Of a stretch of DNA of 33,376 bases, positions 22,435 through 30,640 are shown piece after piece (the first letter of the stretch is position 1; every line of letters starts with the position of its first letter). Location of the stretch: the NCBI RefSeq assembly GCF_009811655.1, contig NZ_BGJX01000037.1, forward strand, positions 1 through 33,376, written 5' to 3'. The notes under the pieces were generated by a model. That model saw nothing but the letters and a program-made list of their open reading frames with translations. It was not told where the DNA came from and searched no databases. A program made the translations under genes and the position numbers. Source of the stretch: Methylosinus sp. Ce-a6. GTDB lineage: Bacteria; Pseudomonadota; Alphaproteobacteria; Rhizobiales; Beijerinckiaceae.

Positions 22435-23721
22435 ATGGACTATCGGCGTTTTTTCGAGACGGCGGTCACTCGTCTCCAGGAGGAACGCCGGTACCGGGTG
22501 TTCGCCCATCTCGAACGCTGCGTCGAAACCTTTCCGACCGCGGTCTGGCATCGCGCCGACGGCTCCACCCGCGATGTGACGGTGTGGTGCTCCAATGATT
22601 ATCTCGGCATGGGCCAGCACCCCGACGTCATCGCCGCCATGGTCGAAACGGCGTCGCGCGTCGGCGCGGGCTCCGGCGGCACGCGCAACATCTCCGGCAC
22701 CAGCCATGCGATCGTGGAGCTCGAGAGCGAGCTCGCCGATCTCCACGGCAAGGAGGCCGCGCTGGTCTTCACCTCGGGCTGGATTTCCAATCTCGCCGCC
22801 ATCTCGACGATCGCCGATCTTTTGCCCGATTGCGTCATCCTCTCCGACGCCTCCAACCACAATTCCATGATCGAGGGCGTGAAGCGCTCGCGCGCCGAGC
22901 GCAAGATCTTCCGCCACAATGATCTCGCCCACCTCGAGGAGCTGCTCGTCGAGGCCGGGAGCCGGCCGAAGCTCATCGTCTTCGAGAGCCTTTATTCGAT
23001 GAACGGCAATGTCGCCCCGGTCGCCGAGATCGTCGCGCTCGCCGAGCGTTATGGCGCGATGACCTATGTCGACGAGGTCCACGCGGTCGGCATGTATGGC
23101 GCGCGCGGCGGCGGCGTCTGCGAGCAGGCGGGCGTGATGGACCGTATCGACGTCATCGAAGGCACGCTGGCCAAGGGCTTCGGCACGCTGGGCGGCTATG
23201 TCGCCGGCGACCGCGTGCTCATCGACGCGATCCGCAGCTATGCGCCCTCCTTCATCTTCACCACGGCGCTGCCGCCCGCGGTGGCCGCGGCGGCGACGGC
23301 CGCCGTGCGGCTCTTGAAGACGCGCTCCGATCTGCGGGCCGCCCATCAGCGCGCCTCGCACATCACCAAACATGCGTTGGCCGCCGCCGGCCTGCCGGTG
23401 CTGGAGAATGGCTCGCACATCGTGCCGGTGATGGTGCGCGACGCAGAGCTGTGCAAGGCGGCGAGCGACATGCTGCTCGAGCGCCACGACATCTATATTC
23501 AGCCGATCAATTATCCGACCGTCGCGCGCGGCTCGGAGCGTCTGCGCATCACGCCGACGCCGCGCCATACGATGGAGCATATCGCCGCCCTCGTGGAGGC
23601 GGTGGTCGATGTCTGGCACACGCTCGGCATCGCCTTCGTGGAGCCGCCGCAGCATCTGCATGTCGACGCGGAGAGCCGCGAACGCTGCACCTATCCCGAG
23701 ATCAAGCTCGCCGCGCAGTGA
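22435..23721 (+). CDS. hemA: 5-aminolevulinate synthase
   Basis: A 428-residue PLP-dependent enzyme that condenses glycine with succinyl-CoA to 5-aminolevulinate, the first step of tetrapyrrole synthesis in Alphaproteobacteria. It starts MDYRRFFETAVTRLQEERRY as homologues do; an ATG five codons earlier (22420) is possible. Motifs: CSNDYLGMGQHP, GAGSGGTRNISGTSHAIVEL, TYVDEVHAVGMYGARGGGV and the PLP lysine K247 in EGTLAKGFGTLGGYVAG. It is about 20 residues longer than many bacterial versions, the extra sequence lying at the C-terminus. It is monocistronic. No FNR-type box is seen in the 228 bases in front. A palindromic repeat follows and could end transcription. Confidence 0.95.
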   Translation: MDYRRFFETAVTRLQEERRYRVFAHLERCVETFPTAVWHRADGSTRDVTVWCSNDYLGMGQHPDVIAAMVETASRVGAGSGGTRNISGTSHAIVELESELADLHGKEAALVFTSGWISNLAAISTIADLLPDCVILSDASNHNSMIEGVKRSRAERKIFRHNDLAHLEELLVEAGSRPKLIVFESLYSMNGNVAPVAEIVALAERYGAMTYVDEVHAVGMYGARGGGVCEQAGVMDRIDVIEGTLAKGFGTLGGYVAGDRVLIDAIRSYAPSFIFTTALPPAVAAAATAAVRLLKTRSDLRAAHQRASHITKHALAAAGLPVLENGSHIVPVMVRDAELCKAASDMLLERHDIYIQPINYPTVARGSERLRITPTPRHTMEHIAALVEAVVDVWHTLGIAFVEPPQHLHVDAESRERCTYPEIKLAAQ

Positions 23722-23770
23722 GGACGGACTCTCTCTCGGGAGCTCTGGAAATCGAGAAGGTTCGCGTCTT

Positions 23771-23934
23771 CCTTCTCCCGCCTGCGGGAGAAGGTGGCCC
23801 TCGCGTCAGCGAGGGTCGGATGAGGGCTCTTGCCGCCGCAGCGACCTCGAAACCTTCATCGCACCCGTAAACCGCAGCCGCCCTCATCCGACCCCGCTTC
23901 GCGGGGCCACCTTCTCCCACAGAGTGGGAGAAGG
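23771..23934. repeat. Composite palindromic repeat, copy 2
   Basis: Left unit: stem CCTTCTCCCG-CCTG-CGGGAGAAGG (23771-23794) and hairpin CCCTCGC-GTCA-GCGAGGG (23798-23815). Right unit: CCCCGC-TTC-GCGGGG (23892-23906) and an 11-bp stem (23910-23934). The units are joined by inverted GGATGAGGGC (23818-23827) and GCCCTCATCC (23880-23889), so the whole element can fold on itself. It lies between the convergent hemA and purC genes, where it may act as a two-way terminator. The right unit is closely similar to that of copy 1. Confidence 0.88.
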
Positions 23935-23945
23935 AGAACGCGCCC

Positions 23946-24740
23946 TTACTGCACCAGCTTCGGCTGGCTCGGGCGGGGGGTCTCGTTCTCTTGCAGAATG
24001 CCGAGACGGCGCGCGACTTCCGTATAGGCCTCGACGAGGCCGCCCATGTCGCGGCGGAAACGGTCCTTGTCCAGCTTGTCGTTGGACTTGATGTCCCACA
24101 GCCGGCAGGAGTCGGGAGAAATCTCGTCGGCGACGACGATGCGCATCATGTCGCCTTCCCACAGCCGCCCGCACTCCATCTTGAAGTCGACGAGGCGGAT
24201 GCCGACGCCGAGGAAGAGGCCGGAGAGGAAATCATTGACGCGAATGGCCAGGGCCATGATGTCGTCGATCTCTTGCGGGCTCGCCCAGCCGAAGGCGGTG
24301 ATGTGCTCCTCTGAGACCATGGGGTCGTCGAGCGCGTCGTTCTTGTAATAGAATTCGATGATGGAGCGCGGCAACTGCGTGCCTTCCTCCATGCCGAGGC
24401 GCTTGGACAGCGAGCCGGCGGCGACATTGCGCACCACGATCTCGAGCGGGACGATCTCCACCTCGCGAATCAGCTGCTCGCGCATGTTGAGCCGACGGAT
24501 GAAATGCGTCGGCACGCCGATATCGTTGAGATGCTGGAAAATAAATTCCGAGATCCGGTTGTTGAGCACGCCCTTCCCGTCGATCACCTCATGCTTCTTG
24601 GCGTTGAAGGCGGTGGCGTCGTCCTTGAAGTGCTGAATCAAGGTGCCGGGCTCCGGGCCCTCATAGAGGACCTTGGCCTTGCCTTCGTAGATGCGTCGGC
24701 GGCGATTCATCGGGATCAACCGGGGCTTGAGAAAATCCAT
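23946..24740 (-). CDS. purC: SAICAR synthetase (phosphoribosylaminoimidazole-succinocarboxamide synthase)
   Basis: A 264-residue ATP-dependent ligase of purine synthesis that joins aspartate to CAIR. Motifs: RRRRIYEGKAKVLYEGPEPG, FKDDATAFNAKKHEVIDGKG, EIVVRNVAAGSLSKRLGMEE, IRLVDFKMECGRLWEG and IVVADEISPDSCRLWD. Two starts are possible: 24740 (with GAGGAG about 12 bases upstream) or 24710, MNRRRRIYEG, which gives the usual 254 residues. The C-terminal tail is proline-rich. The gene is separate from other purine genes in this window and divergent from the ATPase zeta subunit gene. Confidence 0.94.
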   Translation of the reverse strand: MDFLKPRLIPMNRRRRIYEGKAKVLYEGPEPGTLIQHFKDDATAFNAKKHEVIDGKGVLNNRISEFIFQHLNDIGVPTHFIRRLNMREQLIREVEIVPLEIVVRNVAAGSLSKRLGMEEGTQLPRSIIEFYYKNDALDDPMVSEEHITAFGWASPQEIDDIMALAIRVNDFLSGLFLGVGIRLVDFKMECGRLWEGDMMRIVVADEISPDSCRLWDIKSNDKLDKDRFRRDMGGLVEAYTEVARRLGILQENETPRPSQPKLVQ

Positions 24741-25048
24741 TACGGGCCCGTGGCTCCTCGGTTCAGCTCCGGAAACGAGCGCCGCCCCGGCCTGAGCGCG
24801 GGAAAGGGACGTCCGTTCGAAGCGGCGTTCGCAATGGCCGCGGGTGGAACCGGGTCCTATCCTGTTCCCGCGACGGTTACAACCCGTGCGGAGAGACTAA
24901 CCGAATCGCGTGGCGGACACAACTTGACTGAAATTTTCGTTGATTGCGTGAACGTCATTGGATTCGAGATCGAATCGCCTACATCCGAAAGAGCGCGGAG
25001 CGCCGCCGGCTCGAGCGGCGCCTCCCGATGCAACATCCGAGGGTTGAT
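24741..25048. other. Divergent promoter region between purC and the zeta subunit gene
   Basis: No gene is supported in these 308 bases. A TTGACT at about 24923 could be a -35 element for the plus-strand gene, but no convincing -10 follows at the right distance. No purine riboswitch or PurR-type box was recognised. Confidence 0.35.
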
Positions 25049-25369
25049 ATGAGCACATTCGACAACCGGGAAGAGTCGTTCGAGAAGCGCTACGTTCATG
25101 AGCAGGAGCTCCAGTTTCGCGCCGAAGCGCGGCGCAACAAGCTGTTCGGTCTCTGGGCCGCGGAGAAGCTCGGCAAATCGGGGCCGGAGGCCGAGGCCTA
25201 CGCCGAGGCGCTGGTGACGGCCGAAGTCTCCGCTCATCCTGAGGAGCAGGTGTTTTCCAAGGTGAAGGCCGATTTCGCCGCGGCCGGGGTCGAGCAATCC
25301 GACCACCAGATTCGCCGCAGGCTCGACGAATTGCTGGAAACGGCGAAGGCCGAGGTGAAGCAGGGCTGA
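25049..25369 (+). CDS. F1-ATPase inhibitor zeta subunit (DUF1476)
   Basis: A 106-residue protein of the alphaproteobacterial zeta family, which binds the F1 part of ATP synthase and blocks ATP hydrolysis. The N-terminal inhibitory segment reads STFDNREESFEKRYVHEQEL, followed by the helical bundle RRNKLFGLWAAEKLG and the C-terminal QIRRRLDELLETAKAEV. The length is typical. The start at 25049 follows GAGGGTTGAT. It stands alone, divergent from purC, as in many Hyphomicrobiales. Confidence 0.9.
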   Translation: MSTFDNREESFEKRYVHEQELQFRAEARRNKLFGLWAAEKLGKSGPEAEAYAEALVTAEVSAHPEEQVFSKVKADFAAAGVEQSDHQIRRRLDELLETAKAEVKQG

Positions 25370-25437
25370 GCCTCGCGGGCGCGAGGGCCGGCCCGGCTCA
25401 ACCTTTTATTCATCGGCGCGCGTCACCACTTGTCCCC

Positions 25438-26433
25438 ATGCGCGATTCCCCGCGACCCGCAAAAATAAGATCGGGCGCCGCTTTCACTGCGGCGCCCGAT
25501 ATCGCGTCCGAGGCGCTGGCCTGGCTCGACCATCTCTCCGGCGAGCGGCGCGCCTCTCGCCATACGCTCGACGCCTATGCGCGCGACGCGCGATTTTTCT
25601 TGGATTTTCTCGCCGAGCATCGCGGCGCGCCGGCGGATGCGGCGACATTGCGGGCGCTCGTTCCGGCCGACATTCGCGCCTTCATGGCGCGGCGGCGCGC
25701 CGAGGGACTCGAGAATCGCTCGCTCCTGCGCGCGCTCGCCGCCGTGCGCTCGCTCCTGCGCTTCCTCGAGAAGAAGGGCCTCGCCAAGACGGATGTCTTC
25801 GGCGCCGTCCACGCGCCCAAGAAGCCCCACAGCCTGCCCAAGGCGCTGAGCGTCGCCGACGCCCGCGATCTGACCGACGCCGGGACCCGCGCGGGCGAAG
25901 CGCGCGAGCCCTGGATACTCGCCCGCGACGCCGCCGCTCTGGCGCTGCTCTATGGCGCAGGATTGCGCATTTCCGAAGCTCTGTCGATCGAGCGCGACCG
26001 CGCGCCGATCGGCGCCGTCGACCGCCTCGCCATCGCCGGAAAGGGCGGCAAGACCCGCGTCGTCCCGGTCATAGAGCCGGTGCGCCGCGCCATCGAGGAA
26101 TATATTTCGCTCTGCCCCTATCAGCTCGCCGGCGGCCCGCTGTTCGTCGGCGCGCGAGGCGGCCCTCTCTCGCCGCGCATATTGCAGCTCGCCGTGGAGC
26201 GAATGCGCGGCGCTCTGGGCCTGCCCGACAGCGCCACGCCCCATGCGCTGCGCCATTCCTTCGCGACGCATCTCTTGGGCCGCGGCGGCGATCTGCGCAG
26301 CATACAGGAGCTGCTCGGCCACGCCTCGCTCTCGACGACGCAGATCTACGCCGCCGTCGACAAGACGCGCCTCCTCGACGCCTGGCGCTCGGCGCATCCG
26401 CGCGGCGCCCGCGATTCCGCCAAATCGATTTGA
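25438..26433 (+). CDS. xerC: Tyrosine recombinase XerC
   Basis: A 331-residue site-specific tyrosine recombinase that would resolve chromosome dimers with XerD at dif. The N-terminal SAM-like core-binding domain (about 25-115) contains LSGERRASRHTLDAYARDAR. The catalytic residues are all present: R177 in GAGLRISEAL, a lysine in GKGGKTR (202-205), H269 and R272 in HALRHSFATHL, H295 in LLGHASLSTTQIY and the nucleophile Y304. The roughly 24-residue N-terminal extension is usual for alphaproteobacterial XerC. No attachment site or cargo is nearby, so it is probably the chromosomal enzyme and not a mobile integrase. No strong ribosome-binding site precedes the start. Confidence 0.9.
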   Translation: MRDSPRPAKIRSGAAFTAAPDIASEALAWLDHLSGERRASRHTLDAYARDARFFLDFLAEHRGAPADAATLRALVPADIRAFMARRRAEGLENRSLLRALAAVRSLLRFLEKKGLAKTDVFGAVHAPKKPHSLPKALSVADARDLTDAGTRAGEAREPWILARDAAALALLYGAGLRISEALSIERDRAPIGAVDRLAIAGKGGKTRVVPVIEPVRRAIEEYISLCPYQLAGGPLFVGARGGPLSPRILQLAVERMRGALGLPDSATPHALRHSFATHLLGRGGDLRSIQELLGHASLSTTQIYAAVDKTRLLDAWRSAHPRGARDSAKSI

Positions 26434-26647
26434 TTTCGCTTAAGATCAAAGCAATCTCGTCAAGCGGTCCCTTGCCGAAATTTTGATTTCCGGCGAGGTC
26501 TCGCCTTTTCGCCGCTCCGCCCTTCCTTCCTTGCGAACCTGCTGGTCTTTCGCGCTTCGTGCGCTCGCGCGCGCGCGATTTTCCGGCTCGGTCAGGTTGA
26601 CGGCGTCCCGTACGGGGACGGGCGCCGACGATCGGTGGGAGGGGAAA

Positions 26648-26782
26648 ATGGGTCAGACGCCGAGACTGTCGCTGCTCGGATTGCTGCTCGTCATGGCTTT
26701 CGCCTATGGCGTGTGGATCATCGTCACCTCGGGGCAGGCGGCTTCGGCCGACGCCTGTCTCGGCTACGCGCTCTGCCGCTGA
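26648..26782 (+). CDS. 44-residue hydrophobic small protein
   Basis: A short gene reading MGQTPRLSLLGLLLVMAFAY, then GVWIIVTSGQAASADACLGY and ALCR, with one membrane-length hydrophobic segment (about 8-28) and two cysteines near the C-terminus. GGGAGGGGAAA directly in front is a strong ribosome-binding site. It could be a membrane-anchored peptide or a small exported protein with a disulfide. No family is recognised. Confidence 0.5.
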   Translation: MGQTPRLSLLGLLLVMAFAYGVWIIVTSGQAASADACLGYALCR

Positions 26783-26803
26783 GCGACGGAGCGGACGTCC
26801 TCG

Positions 26804-27373
26804 TCACGCCGCGCCGCGGCGGCGGACGAGGGCGCGCAACAAAGCGAGCTTGCGCAGGAACAGCGAGCCGCCCTCCTCGCCGAGCGCGCGAGCGAGTTTC
26901 GCCTTCAAGAATTTCTTGGCCTCGCGAATCTGCTGCTCGAGCGGCTCGACGCGCTCATGCGCCCAGCGGCTGACGCGCAGCATCGTCTCATAGAGCGTCT
27001 CGAACCAGCCGATCTGCAAGAGCTTCTCGCGGCTCGCGTCGAAGAGGAAGGATGTGACGCCGAGGGCCAGCGTCTTCGCTGCGAGAATCACCGAGAGGCC
27101 CGCGATCACATGGCCATGCGCGATCGCCGCGACCGCGAGCAGCTTCAGCGGAAAAATCGTGATCGCCGGAAGAGCGAAGACGGCCAGCGTCGCAAGGGGC
27201 GACAGGCCGGCGATGAATTCGCGCAACCGCGTTTCGATTTCCTTCAGGCCGAGCGCGCCCGCGAGCCGCACCAGCGCGATTTTCACATTGTCCCACAGCC
27301 AGCTCTCGATGAGAAACAGCACGGCGAGGGTGAACCAGAATGCGCGAATGAGGCGCCGGCCGAATGTTTCCAT
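26804..27373 (-). CDS. Membrane protein of unknown function
   Basis: A 189-residue protein with a first hydrophobic segment AFWFTLAVLFLIESWLWDNV, two or three more helices at about 57-110 (LATLAVFALPAITIFPLKLL, IAGLSVILAAKTLALGV) and a basic helical C-terminus from about residue 130 with HERVEPLEQQIREAKKFLKA. It is similar in character to conserved uncharacterised proteins of Hyphomicrobiales, but I cannot name a family. Coding character is good and the frame is free of antisense alternatives. Confidence 0.7.
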   Translation of the reverse strand: METFGRRLIRAFWFTLAVLFLIESWLWDNVKIALVRLAGALGLKEIETRLREFIAGLSPLATLAVFALPAITIFPLKLLAVAAIAHGHVIAGLSVILAAKTLALGVTSFLFDASREKLLQIGWFETLYETMLRVSRWAHERVEPLEQQIREAKKFLKAKLARALGEEGGSLFLRKLALLRALVRRRGAA

Positions 27374-27655
27374 CGATTTGTCTCGCTACCTTTCGCAGCC
27401 GCATCTGGAGTCGACCACTGTCCCGCCGCGAAATCAAGCAGACCCGCGGCCGAACGCGGACTGCGCCTCGAGGAAAGCCCAAGCGCATTGTTTAATCTAG
27501 CAGGCTGTCGAGCCTGATTCCCCGATCGCTCGGCGAGCAGCACTCACCGCTCCATGCTGCTACCATATTGTTTTTAAAAGTTTATTCGGCATTCGTCTTG
27601 CATCCTGATCGCAGTCGAACCTATCGTTCTCACGCGATCGAAGAGGAGGCGTCGA

Positions 27656-27925
27656 ATGGCGTCGCGCGAATTTCGCCGAATGCTCGAAGGCTATGGGCTG
27701 ACGACGGCCAATATTTTCTACCGTCTGCCCGATCATCCCGCGATCATGCAGTCCTACATCTGGCAGGACTACGATCTGCAGCCCGAATTTCCGCAACTGC
27801 GCAAATTCCTGGATTTCTGGGAGAAGAGCCTCGACGGGCGGCTCCACTCCGTGGAGGTGGCGCATAGCGGGCTGATCCGCCCGGCGGAATTCTCGCTGGT
27901 CGACAAGGAATTTCATCTGCATTGA
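27656..27925 (+). CDS. usg: Usg family protein
   Basis: An 89-residue protein of the alphaproteobacterial Usg family: EGYGLTTANIFYRLPDHPAI, MQSYIWQDYDLQPEFPQLRK and a C-terminus IRPAEFSLVDKEFHLH. The function is not established; the name comes from its place upstream of other genes in some species. GAGGAGG in front supports the start. It converges on thrS across a strong hairpin. Confidence 0.87.
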   Translation: MASREFRRMLEGYGLTTANIFYRLPDHPAIMQSYIWQDYDLQPEFPQLRKFLDFWEKSLDGRLHSVEVAHSGLIRPAEFSLVDKEFHLH

Positions 27926-27934
27926 GGCGCAGTG

Positions 27935-27972
27935 CGCGAGTCCTTCTCTCACTTGTGGGAGAAGGACTCGCG
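27935..27972. terminator. Strong hairpin between usg and thrS
   Basis: An 18-bp stem (27935-27952 against 27955-27972, one G-U pair) with a two-base loop lies between the convergent usg and thrS genes, so it probably ends transcription from both sides. The core CCTTCTC/GGGAGAAGG is the same as in the composite repeats at 18101 and 23771, so it looks like a single-unit member of that repeat family used as a terminator. No T-run follows. Confidence 0.6.
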
Positions 27973-27987
27973 CGGAGAGCTTTCGCT

Positions 27988-29919
27988 CTATCCCTTCACG
28001 TCCGGCGGCGTCGCCTCCTCGGCGAGCGCGGCCAGCGCGTCGGTGAGGCTCGCGGAGCTCTGCGCCTGCGAGCCGAGACGGCGGATCGAGACCGTGCGCT
28101 CGGCCGCCTCTTTCTTGCCGAGGACGAGAAGAACCGGGACCTTGGCCAGCGAATGCTCGCGGACCTTATAGGTGATCTTCTCATTGCGCAGATCGAGATC
28201 GACCGAGAGGCCGACATTGCGAGCTTCCGCCGCCACTTCATAGGCGTAATCGTCGGCGTCCTGCGTGATGGTGCAGACGGTGATCTGCAGCGGCGACAGC
28301 CACAGCGGCAGATGGCCGGCGTAATGCTCGATCAAAATCCCGGTGAATCGCTCGAGCGAGCCGAACATGGCGCGGTGGATCATCACCGGCGTCTTCTTCT
28401 CGCTGTCCGCGCCGATGTAGAAGGCGCCGAAACGGCCCGGCAGGTTGAAGTCCACCTGCGTCGTGCCGCATTGCCATTCGCGGCCGATCGCGTCGCGCAG
28501 CGTATATTCGAGCTTGGGCCCATAGAACGCGCCCTCGCCCGGATTGATTCCCGTCTTCAAGCCCCGCGCGGCGAGCTCGTCCAGCACTTTGTAGAGCGCG
28601 GCCTCGGCCTTGGCCCAGGCCTCGTCGGAGCCGACATGCTTCTCCGGCCGGGTGGAGAGCTTCACCACCACATCGTCGAAGCCGAAGTCCTTGTAGATCG
28701 TCAGGATGAGATCGTTGATCTTCAACGCCTCCTCCATGATCTGGTCCTCGTTGCAGAAGATATGCGCGTCGTCCTGCGTGAAGGCGCGCACGCGCATCAT
28801 GCCGTGCAGCGCGCCCGACGGCTCGTAGCGATGCACGACGCCGAATTCCGCGATCTTCACCGGCAGATCGCGATAGGACTTCAGCCCATTCTTGAATATC
28901 TGGACATGGCCCGGACAGTTCATCGGCTTCAGCGCGAAAATGCGCTCGTCCTCCGTCTTGGTGAGGAACATGTTCTCGCGATAGGTCTGCCAATGACCGG
29001 AGGTCTCCCACAGCGCGCGGTCGAGCACCTGCGGCGTGTTCACCTCGCGATAGCCGGCGGCCTTCTGGCGCCGGCGCATGTAGGAGACGAGGCTCTGGAA
29101 CAGCGCCCAGCCCTTCTCGTGCCAGAAGATCGTGCCCGGCCCTTCCTCCTGAAAATGGAACAGGTCCATCTCGCGCCCCAAGCGCCGATGATCGCGGCGC
29201 TCGGCCTCCTCCAGCCGATGCAGATAGGCGTCGAGGTCTTCTTGGCGGGCGAAGGCGGTTCCATAGATGCGCGAGAGCATCGGGTTGTTGTGGTCGCCGC
29301 GCCAATAGGCGCCCGCCACCTTCATCAGCTTGAAGGCGGTTCCGACCTTGCCGACGGACGGCATATGCGGGCCGCGGCAGAGATCGAGCCATTGGCCCTG
29401 GCGATAGATTTTCAAATCCTCGTCGCCGGGGATGGAGTCGATCAGCTCGCGCTTGAAGGCCTCGCCTTTCGCCGTGAAATAGGTCTTGGCCTGATCGCGG
29501 CTCCACACTTCCTTGGTGATCGCGGCGTCGCGCGCGACGATCTCGCGCATCTTCTTCTCGATGGCGGGAAGATCGTCGGGCGTGAAAGGCTCGGCGCGAT
29601 AGAAATCGTAATAGAAGCCGTTCTCGATCACCGGGCCGATGGTGACCTGCGTGCCGGGAAAGAGCTCCTGCACGGCTTCCGCCAAGAGATGCGCGCAATC
29701 ATGGCGGATGAGCTCGAGCGCCCTCGGATCCTCGCGGCCGACGAATTCGATTTTCGCGTCGCGCGCGATCGGATCGGCGAGGTCGCGCAGCTCTCCGTCG
29801 AGAGCCATGGTGACGGTCCGCTTGGCGAGGGAAGGGGAAATGCTCTTGGCGATGTCGAGGCCGGAGACGCCGGGCTCGAATTGACGGGACGCCCCGTCGG
29901 GGAAGGTGACGGCGATCAT
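27988..29919 (-). CDS. thrS: Threonyl-tRNA synthetase
   Basis: A 643-residue class II aminoacyl-tRNA synthetase. Domains in order: TGS (about 1-62), the editing domain with HDCAHLLAEAVQELFPG and DLCRGPH, the catalytic core with motif 2 VHRYEPSGALHGMMRVRAFT, the zinc cysteine in KPMNCPGHVQIF, the histidines around AHIFC and IHRAMFGSLERFTGILIEHY, and the C-terminal anticodon-binding domain. Length and motif order are normal. The ATG at 29919 is preceded by GAGGAGAG. Upstream, a small hairpin (29942-29959) lies in the leader. It is a housekeeping gene. Confidence 0.96.
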   Translation of the reverse strand: MIAVTFPDGASRQFEPGVSGLDIAKSISPSLAKRTVTMALDGELRDLADPIARDAKIEFVGREDPRALELIRHDCAHLLAEAVQELFPGTQVTIGPVIENGFYYDFYRAEPFTPDDLPAIEKKMREIVARDAAITKEVWSRDQAKTYFTAKGEAFKRELIDSIPGDEDLKIYRQGQWLDLCRGPHMPSVGKVGTAFKLMKVAGAYWRGDHNNPMLSRIYGTAFARQEDLDAYLHRLEEAERRDHRRLGREMDLFHFQEEGPGTIFWHEKGWALFQSLVSYMRRRQKAAGYREVNTPQVLDRALWETSGHWQTYRENMFLTKTEDERIFALKPMNCPGHVQIFKNGLKSYRDLPVKIAEFGVVHRYEPSGALHGMMRVRAFTQDDAHIFCNEDQIMEEALKINDLILTIYKDFGFDDVVVKLSTRPEKHVGSDEAWAKAEAALYKVLDELAARGLKTGINPGEGAFYGPKLEYTLRDAIGREWQCGTTQVDFNLPGRFGAFYIGADSEKKTPVMIHRAMFGSLERFTGILIEHYAGHLPLWLSPLQITVCTITQDADDYAYEVAAEARNVGLSVDLDLRNEKITYKVREHSLAKVPVLLVLGKKEAAERTVSIRRLGSQAQSSASLTDALAALAEEATPPDVKG

Positions 29920-30094
29920 ATGCTCTCCTCATGCGCCCACTCGCCGATACAAGTCGGCGTAAGTCGCTTGTCGCCCGAAATGGGCCGGGCATTGATAAGG
30001 CAAGCATGTCGCGCTTGGCAATGACGCTTCGACGCGTCGGGCGCACCCAGACGCGTCGAGAAAGACAAGATGGAGCGCGCGACCTTCGCTCGCG

Positions 30095-30289
30095 CTACTG
30101 GCTCGCCGGAGTGGTGAGCTTCCCGATCCATCCGCCGATGGCGATGAGCATGACCGACATGGCGGAGGCGACCTCACTCTCCATGTCATAATGGAAAAAT
30201 AGCTTCGAAGCCCAGGTGATCAGAACCGATAGAGCTCCGCCCAGGCTGCCTCCCGCGACGACATTGGACATGACCGGACGCCTTATCAA
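30095..30289 (-). CDS. Small two-helix membrane protein, second of a pair
   Basis: A 64-residue protein if started at the TTG overlapping the stop of the preceding gene (TTGA), or 58 residues from the ATG at 30271. Hydrophobic segments AGGSLGGALSVLITWASKLF and ASAMSVMLIAIGGWIGKL are separated by the acidic FHYDMESEVA. Length, two helices and tandem overlap with a similar gene resemble phage holin or holin/antiholin pairs. No phage structural or lysin gene is nearby. Not recognised as a named family. Confidence 0.55.
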   Translation of the reverse strand: MIRRPVMSNVVAGGSLGGALSVLITWASKLFFHYDMESEVASAMSVMLIAIGGWIGKLTTPASQ

Positions 30290-30495
30290 TTATAAGCAAT
30301 CGGAAATTCTTGCGCTCTTTGTCCGAGCCGAGGGCCGATGGAGCCGACGACGACGGCCGAAATCAATGGGATGAGCGCTCCGAGCCAGCCCGGCAGATCA
30401 GAGCCGAAGGTGAATTTGTGCAGCACCACGGCGAACATGCCGACGACGGCGCCGAGGACCAACCAGAACAAGTCTCGATCTGCATCGTTCTGCAT
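30286..30495 (-). CDS. Small two-helix membrane protein, first of a pair
   Basis: A 69-residue protein starting MQNDADRDLFWLVLGAVVGM, with a second hydrophobic segment LGALIPLISAVVVGSIGPRL. GGAG lies about 11 bases in front of the ATG at 30495; a longer frame begins at 30525 without support. Its stop overlaps a possible TTG start of the next small gene, so the two are likely translated together. Holin-like by size and layout; function unknown. Confidence 0.55.
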   Translation of the reverse strand: MQNDADRDLFWLVLGAVVGMFAVVLHKFTFGSDLPGWLGALIPLISAVVVGSIGPRLGQRAQEFPIAYN

Positions 30496-30640
30496 AGGCA
30501 ATTCTCCGGTGAAATTGGACGGCAATCGCCAAAAACGAACAAGTGTACGCGAACGGAAGCTTCCTTCAATTCGGCTCTTTCTTCAAGCCCGAGCTCGAGG
30601 CGCCGCCGCAGCTCGCGTCTGGCGGCGCCGCGAGGGGGAG

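Noticed and set aside
26429..26450. FNR/FixK-like box or terminator after xerC (TTTGAT-N10-ATCAAA)
   Set aside because: The half-sites are 10 bases apart, where FNR needs 4, and the 6-bp AT-rich stem is too weak for a terminator.
29942..29959. Hairpin CGCCGA-TACAAG-TCGGCG in the thrS leader as an autoregulatory element
   Set aside because: A 6-bp stem with no tRNA-like anticodon mimic; too little to claim regulation.
27922..30024. Plus-strand open frame of 700 codons opposite thrS
   Set aside because: It is antisense to an intact threonyl-tRNA synthetase and shows no recognisable domain.
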